The position numbers were made by a program, and so were the translations under genes. Source: Algoriphagus aquaeductus (GTDB taxonomy: Bacteria; Bacteroidota; Bacteroidia; Cytophagales; Cyclobacteriaceae). From it: DNA of 64,000 nucleotides. The stretch covers positions 248,001 through 312,000 of the forward strand of contig NZ_QKTX01000004.1 of the NCBI RefSeq assembly GCF_003253485.1. The letters are read 5' to 3'. Of this stretch, positions 60,293 to 64,000 are shown piece by piece (position 1 is the first letter of the stretch; each line of letters opens with the position of its first letter). The notes under the pieces were generated by a model. The model was not told the DNA's origin, did no database searches, and was given only the letters and a program-made list of their open reading frames with translations.

Positions 60293-61186
60293 TTAGATTT
60301 TCTGCAATAAAATTTTCCAGGCTAACTCCACATTGCCCGATTCCAATTCCTCTTTGGCCCAGCGATGCAGGTGATCAAGCCAAGATTCTGTATCCAGCCG
60401 AAATCTTCGTTTCATATCCTGAACCTCCTCGGTCTTGGAAAAAAGCTGTACCTCTTCGGCACTTGGCAATTGCTCCACATTGGCCAGCCGAGCTAAATTA
60501 TTTCCGGTTAGGACGGGGCTATTCCTGATTTCATCCGGGATTTGGTCTATTCCAATTCCAAGTGTAGTCAACGGTTTGGGAATTTGAAAAAGGGAATCGG
60601 AAGTGATTTTAGAATACCAATTTCCTCCAAGTCGAGCGACAGGATCGAGCTTAACCGGGTCAATCACTCCTTTTGAATCCAAAATACGTTCGTCCAAGTG
60701 TATCCTGACCACCTCACAGATCACCAGATTCCCGGCACCTCCACCCTCCCCTAGTGATTTGACCTCATTCACTTTACATTCAAAAGCCACAGGGGCTTCT
60801 TTGACTCTGGGAGGAGTGACCAATTCTGAGGATACAGCCGTCAATCCTGCCTTTTCAAATTCATTGACTCCTTTGGGATATTCTGTGCTGGCCAAAGACA
60901 TCTGCTCGACAAGCTCAAATCCCACGATATGAATGACTACCTCAGGGACCTCGAGCACATTTTCCAAGGTATGCTTGGTGGAATTATCCCTGACTCGGCG
61001 GGAGGGCGAAAAAATCAAAATCGGAGGATTGGCGCTAAACAAGTTGAAAAAGCTAAACGGGCTGAGATTGACTTTGCCTGCTTTATCGACCGTGCTTGCA
61101 AAGGCAATTGGTCTCGGAGCCACTGCTCCCTGAAGGATGGCCTGAAGATCTTGGGTCTTCAGCTCTTTAGGATAAATGGTTTTCAT
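60293..61186 (-). CDS. Flavin reductase-like (flavoredoxin) family protein
   Basis: This 297-aa protein has an N-terminal flavin-reductase-like domain: GAVAPRPIAFASTVDKAGKVNLSPFSFFNLFSANPP (about 17-51), in which PRPIA and NLSPFSFF are FMN-binding segments. A C-terminal helical tail (about 215-297) is found in a subset of this family. These proteins bind FMN and act as NAD(P)H oxidoreductases or electron carriers; the exact partner is unknown. No signal peptide is seen. Confidence 0.9.
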   Translation of the reverse strand: MKTIYPKELKTQDLQAILQGAVAPRPIAFASTVDKAGKVNLSPFSFFNLFSANPPILIFSPSRRVRDNSTKHTLENVLEVPEVVIHIVGFELVEQMSLASTEYPKGVNEFEKAGLTAVSSELVTPPRVKEAPVAFECKVNEVKSLGEGGGAGNLVICEVVRIHLDERILDSKGVIDPVKLDPVARLGGNWYSKITSDSLFQIPKPLTTLGIGIDQIPDEIRNSPVLTGNNLARLANVEQLPSAEEVQLFSKTEEVQDMKRRFRLDTESWLDHLHRWAKEELESGNVELAWKILLQKI

Positions 61187-61247
61187 CTAATCAAATTAAC
61201 ATGCAATTTTAACTCATAAGCCATATTTCACGAATTAGTTCAATAAG

Positions 61248-62096
61248 ATGAAGTTAAAATCCCTCCCGCTCTTTCTCCTGATTCTACTGACAGGAATATC
61301 CTCGATCTTTCAGTCTACCGCTCAAACACACCGCTTTGCTACCTTCAATATCCGCTGGGACAATCCGGGCGATGTCGGCAACCTTTGGAAAGACCGAGCC
61401 CCGCATGTAATCCACTTGATCCAATTTCACCAAATCGGGCTATTTGGCACACAGGAAACCCTTGCACACCAATTAAAGCAGATCAACGAAGGGTTAGGCT
61501 ACTTATCCATAGGAGTAGGAAGAGATGACGGAAAGGAAAAAGGCGAATTTTCTCCTATCCACTACGATCCGAACCTGTATCAGCTGGAAGATTCGGGCAC
61601 TTTTTGGCTATCTCCTACTCCCGATACCCCAAGCAAAGGCTGGGATGCATCGCTCAACCGGATCTGTACCTGGGGAAGATTCAAGGCAAAAGACGGAAAG
61701 CGGTTTTACGTCTTCAATATCCACTACGATCACATCGGGCAACAAGCCCGGGAAGAAAGCAGCAAGCTAGTGGCCTCTAAAATCCAGGAAATCAACCGCG
61801 AAAAACTCCCCGTGATCTGGATGGGTGATTTCAACGTCACTCCCGACAATGCCGCCTATCACACCATAGTTTCAAATCCAAGTTGGAAAGATGCCCGATT
61901 GGTTTCAAAAGTGCCTTCCTATGGACCTGCCGGCACCTTTACGGGATTTGATTGGGAACGGATGCCTGACGGCATCATTGACCACATTTTCGTGAATGGA
62001 AAAATCGACGTACTTAGGCATGGGATTTTGACTGACAACTATGGCAAAAAATACCCTTCCGATCACTTTCCAGTGATGGTAGAGTTGAAGTTTTAG
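61248..62096 (+). CDS. Exported endonuclease/exonuclease/phosphatase family protein
   Basis: This 282-aa protein has a signal peptide (KSLPLFLLILLTGISSIFQSTAQ) and then the EEP fold: FATFNIRWDN (Asn metal ligand), GLFGTQETL (Glu ligand), NIHYDHIG, WMGDFNVTPDN and SDHFPVMVELKF. Exported EEP proteins act as nucleases, phosphodiesterases or sphingomyelinase-like enzymes; the substrate here is unknown. It starts with ATG 61248 and is followed by a cluster of hairpins before pgk. Confidence 0.93.
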   Translation: MKLKSLPLFLLILLTGISSIFQSTAQTHRFATFNIRWDNPGDVGNLWKDRAPHVIHLIQFHQIGLFGTQETLAHQLKQINEGLGYLSIGVGRDDGKEKGEFSPIHYDPNLYQLEDSGTFWLSPTPDTPSKGWDASLNRICTWGRFKAKDGKRFYVFNIHYDHIGQQAREESSKLVASKIQEINREKLPVIWMGDFNVTPDNAAYHTIVSNPSWKDARLVSKVPSYGPAGTFTGFDWERMPDGIIDHIFVNGKIDVLRHGILTDNYGKKYPSDHFPVMVELKF

Positions 62097-62101
62097 TCTC
62101 A

Positions 62102-62134
62102 AACTTTTCCAAAGTTCCGAACTTTGGAAAAGTT
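62102..62134. repeat. Perfect 15-bp palindrome with 3-nt loop
   Basis: aacttttccaaagtt and aactttggaaaagtt pair perfectly around CCG, directly after the EEP gene. No T-run follows, so it resembles a REP-like repeat more than a terminator. Confidence 0.75.
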
Positions 62135-62148
62135 ACCCTCTAAAAAGA

Positions 62149-62172
62149 AAGGCCCGCTACAAAGCAGGCCTT
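62149..62172 (-). terminator. Probable terminator of pgk
   Basis: On the minus strand, aaggcctgct-type and agcgggcctt arms pair over 10 bp with one mismatch and a 4-nt loop, then TTTCTTTTT follows. It lies 53 bp after the pgk stop. Confidence 0.7.
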
Positions 62173-62183
62173 AAGATTTCAGA

Positions 62184-62210
62184 CCTGCCAGGGTTTAAAA
62201 ACCTAGCAGG
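62184..62210. repeat. Imperfect palindrome between the EEP and pgk genes
   Basis: CCTGCcAGGgTTT pairs with AAAcCTaGCAGG with two mismatches, 15 bp after the pgk stop on the minus strand. This CTGCCAGG-type palindrome looks like a repeat rather than a standard terminator. Confidence 0.55.
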
Positions 62211-62225
62211 ACTTGTATATTCATA

Positions 62226-63425
62226 TTACTCTGCCAAAGCAGCTACTCCGGGAAGCACTTTGCCTTCCATGTGCTCGAGCAAGGCACCACCACCGGTAGA
62301 AACGTAAGATACCTGATCGGTGTAGCCAAACTTGTTCACCGCAGCTGCAGAATCACCACCACCGATCAAAGAGAAGGCCCCGTTTCGGGTAGCCTCAGCT
62401 ACATATTCTGCGATGGCCTTGGTTCCTTTGTCGAAAGATTCCATTTCGAACACACCCATTGGGCCGTTCCAAAGGATCGTTTTGGATTCCAAAATTGTCT
62501 TTCCGAAGAGTTCTCGAGTTTTTGGCCCGATATCCAAGCCCATCCAGTTGTCAGGGATTTCACCTTTGTTGGCTACACCTTGGTTGGCGGTATTGGAAAA
62601 TGCGTCTGCAATGATGGTGTCCACTGGCAAAATCAGGTTCACCCCTTTTGCCTTGGCTTTTTCCATCAGTTCTAATACAAAATCCATCTTGTCCGCCTCC
62701 AATAGAGACGTTCCGATGCTACCGCCTTGCGCTTTGGCAAAGGTGTAAGACATCCCGCCACCGATGATGAGGTTGTCTACTTTCTCCAACAAACGCTCGA
62801 TGATCAAAATTTTATCGGCGATCTTGGCTCCACCCATGATCGCGGTGTAAGGACGCTCAGGGTTTCCCAATACTTTGTCGGCATTGGTCAACTCGGACTC
62901 CATCAAGTAGCCTGCTACTTTTTCGGAGAAAAACTCAGCAATCACCGCCGTAGACGCATGCGCTCTGTGCGCGGTACCGAAGGCATCGTTCACATACACA
63001 TCACCCAACTTGGCCAATTTGCCTGCAAAGTCTTTGTCACCTTTTTCCTCCTCCTTGTAAAAGCGAAGGTTTTCCAATAGCAACACCTCACCTGCACCAA
63101 GACCTGCTGCCAATTCAGCCGCATCAGCTCCGATGCAATCGGTCGCAAACTTGATGGATTGACCCAGTGCAGCTTCCACAGCTGAGATGATATGCTTCAG
63201 GGAATATTTATCCTCAGGACCTCCTTTTGGACGGCCGAGGTGAGACATCAGGATGGCCGAACCGCCATCTTTCAAAATTTTCTTGATCGTAGGGACTGCC
63301 GCCTGGATACGGGTATCATCAGAAACAGTAAAGTCTTCATTCAAGGGCACATTGAAGTCCACTCGAACCAGGGCCTTTTTGCCTGCAAAATTGAGGCTGT
63401 CCACATTTTTTACATTCAAACTCAT
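62226..63425 (-). CDS. pgk: Phosphoglycerate kinase
   Basis: This 399-aa glycolytic enzyme has [10 protein letters not shown] at the N-terminus, the substrate-binding region [11 protein letters not shown], the nucleotide-binding [13 protein letters not shown] and [13 protein letters not shown], and the final [14 protein letters not shown]. It converts 1,3-bisphosphoglycerate and ADP to 3-phosphoglycerate and ATP. Length and motifs are standard. It is monocistronic, flanked by hairpins downstream and a simple-sequence element upstream. Confidence 0.98.
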   Translation of the reverse strand: MSLNVKNVDSLNFAGKKALVRVDFNVPLNEDFTVSDDTRIQAAVPTIKKILKDGGSAILMSHLGRPKGGPEDKYSLKHIISAVEAALGQSIKFATDCIGADAAELAAGLGAGEVLLLENLRFYKEEEKGDKDFAGKLAKLGDVYVNDAFGTAHRAHASTAVIAEFFSEKVAGYLMESELTNADKVLGNPERPYTAIMGGAKIADKILIIERLLEKVDNLIIGGGMSYTFAKAQGGSIGTSLLEADKMDFVLELMEKAKAKGVNLILPVDTIIADAFSNTANQGVANKGEIPDNWMGLDIGPKTRELFGKTILESKTILWNGPMGVFEMESFDKGTKAIAEYVAEATRNGAFSLIGGGDSAAAVNKFGYTDQVSYVSTGGGALLEHMEGKVLPGVAALAE

Positions 63426-63528
63426 AAGATTGGTTTAATAGATGTTGAATTGGTTTTCGTAAAAACTGGCCTGAATTTAAGCCAATTTCATCCAAAAGGG
63501 AATCAAAATCGGGGAAAGTTAACGAAGA

Positions 63529-63592
63529 GGAGATTGGGAGATTTGAAAATTCGGATTTGGGATTTGGGATTTTGGATTTCGGATTTTGAAAT
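63529..63592. repeat. Simple-sequence intergenic element (GGATTT words)
   Basis: The stretch is built of variants of gatttgg(g)attt and ggatttcgg, six or more in tandem, then changes to ordinary sequence. It belongs to the same style of word-like gap sequence as those near 405, 2553 and 5285. Confidence 0.5.
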
Positions 63593-63662
63593 GGCTTCCA
63601 CATTACCCCCCTGCTACCATGCCTCCAAACTTCCTGACTTTTCAGCTTTCAAAATTCATCCT

Positions 63663-64000
63663 TCAACCCTTCACAGCCGCTCTTCGAAGACGATCATTGA
63701 TCGCCCTGCCCAAGCCGGTTTCAGGCATCAGTTCTGCAAGAATCACTGCAACAGGGGTTTCATCCAGCTTTCGCATGGCTGCAAAAAGGTTTTGCGCAGC
63801 TTCATGAAGATCATGCGAAGGGCTCAAGGCAATCTGCTTTTCTTGGGGAATTTGTTCAAAAGCATCTGAAAAACTCAACACTGCAAAATCAAATCCCTCA
63901 GCTTGTTTTTCAGCAATCAAGGTCTTCAAATCCCCCAACATAAACGGCTTTCTCGGCGCATAGTGACTGTCCAATTGTCCCGGAGCAGAAGGATTGCTGC
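63663..64000 (-). CDS. Threonylcarbamoyladenylate synthase, Sua5 type (partial, C-terminal)
   Basis: The frame enters from the right edge and ends at 63663, giving about 112 residues. The reading is SNPSAPGQLDSHYAPRKPF near the edge, and ETGLGRAINDRLRRAA at the end. These match the C-terminal Sua5 domain of the YrdC/Sua5-type enzyme, including the H-Y-A-P linker that closes the active site. The enzyme makes L-threonylcarbamoyl-AMP for the t6A modification of tRNA. The catalytic YrdC domain is outside the window. It is transcribed toward pgk. Confidence 0.88.
   Translation of the reverse strand, partial: SNPSAPGQLDSHYAPRKPFMLGDLKTLIAEKQAEGFDFAVLSFSDAFEQIPQEKQIALSPSHDLHEAAQNLFAAMRKLDETPVAVILAELMPETGLGRAINDRLRRAAVKG

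Noticed and set aside
62102..62134. Reading the 15-bp palindrome as the terminator of the EEP gene
   Set aside because: The stem is strong but no T-run follows on either strand, so it is listed as a repeat instead.
63192..63869. 225-aa open frame on the plus strand
   Set aside because: It runs antisense across pgk, a simple-sequence gap and the Sua5-type gene, which no real gene would do.
1..64000. CRISPR array, phage or transposon
   Set aside because: No regularly spaced direct repeats, integrase, transposase or phage structural gene was seen. The longest exact direct repeats noticed are about 10 bases and belong to the simple-sequence gaps.

Overview
The window reads as chromosomal DNA of a free-living Bacteroidota, most likely order Cytophagales (Cyclobacteriaceae/Algoriphagus-like). 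The reasons are a PorP/SprF protein and three large secreted proteins with gliding-motility-type C-terminal domains (type IX secretion system, T9SS), start sites mostly lacking Shine-Dalgarno sequences, promoters of the TTG-N19/20-TAnnTTTG type, an sdhC-A-B operon of the fumarate-reductase layout, an ExbB-small membrane protein-ExbD-ExbD operon, and GH140/SusD-world carbohydrate genes. The family assignments are firm for most genes; the genus is inference. No phage, transposase, CRISPR array or rRNA was seen.

Layout. 1-5.2 kb: a carbohydrate-oxidation neighbourhood (sugar isomerase/epimerase fragment, ThuA-like lipoprotein, DUF808 membrane protein, phytanoyl-CoA dioxygenase-like enzyme, Tat-exported Gfo/Idh/MocA oxidoreductase). 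5.3-17.5 kb: a T9SS locus, with sprF and an M48 protease on the minus strand, and divergently an 1838-aa secreted protein, yaaA, and a shorter 1161-aa paralogue of that secreted protein. 17.8-20.7 kb: MFS transporter, GH140-type glycosidase, small lipoprotein. 20.7-22.1 kb: tRNA-Arg(ACG) with a decayed copy beside it, and an outer-membrane barrel. 22.3-32.8 kb: PAP2-like membrane protein, rpoN, asnS, SMR and MFS exporters, nnr, UMF1-type MFS and the Exb energy-transduction operon. 33.2-39.8 kb: tRNA-Ser(GGA) with a decayed copy, then a compact seven-gene minus-strand operon (GT2, small unknown, SpoIIE phosphatase, polysaccharide deacetylase, GT2, TatD, L-asparaginase). 39.8-47.7 kb: ruvC, two small outer-membrane barrels, a Crp-like regulator, a translationally coupled beta-helix lipoprotein/dihaem cytochrome pair, and an SSS transporter-GNAT-racemase operon. 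47.9-51.3 kb: succinate dehydrogenase/fumarate reductase. 51.6-64 kb: a third T9SS protein coupled to a DCC thiol oxidoreductase, an SbtA-type bicarbonate permease with a divergent LysR regulator, fabD, folK, sppA, a flavin reductase, an exported EEP phosphatase/nuclease, pgk and the C-terminal end of a Sua5-type enzyme.

How the parts may work together (inference). The secreted giants, sprF and the DCC redox protein point to cell-surface protein export. The Exb operon energises outer-membrane transport. GT2/deacetylase/SpoIIE genes suggest regulated surface-polysaccharide synthesis. The parts most worth a second look are the paralogous giants with an atypical, cysteine-bearing C-terminal domain, the beta-helix/dihaem cytochrome pair of unknown function, the atypical tRNA-Arg with a fossil duplicate, the matching fossil next to tRNA-Ser, and the hairpin-rich and simple-sequence intergenic elements.

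Many starts were moved inward from the longest reading frame on the basis of signal peptides, ATGA overlaps or terminators; several genes (sprF, the 1161-aa paralogue, ruvC, the PAP2-like gene, the SpoIIE phosphatase) appear to use TTG or GTG.
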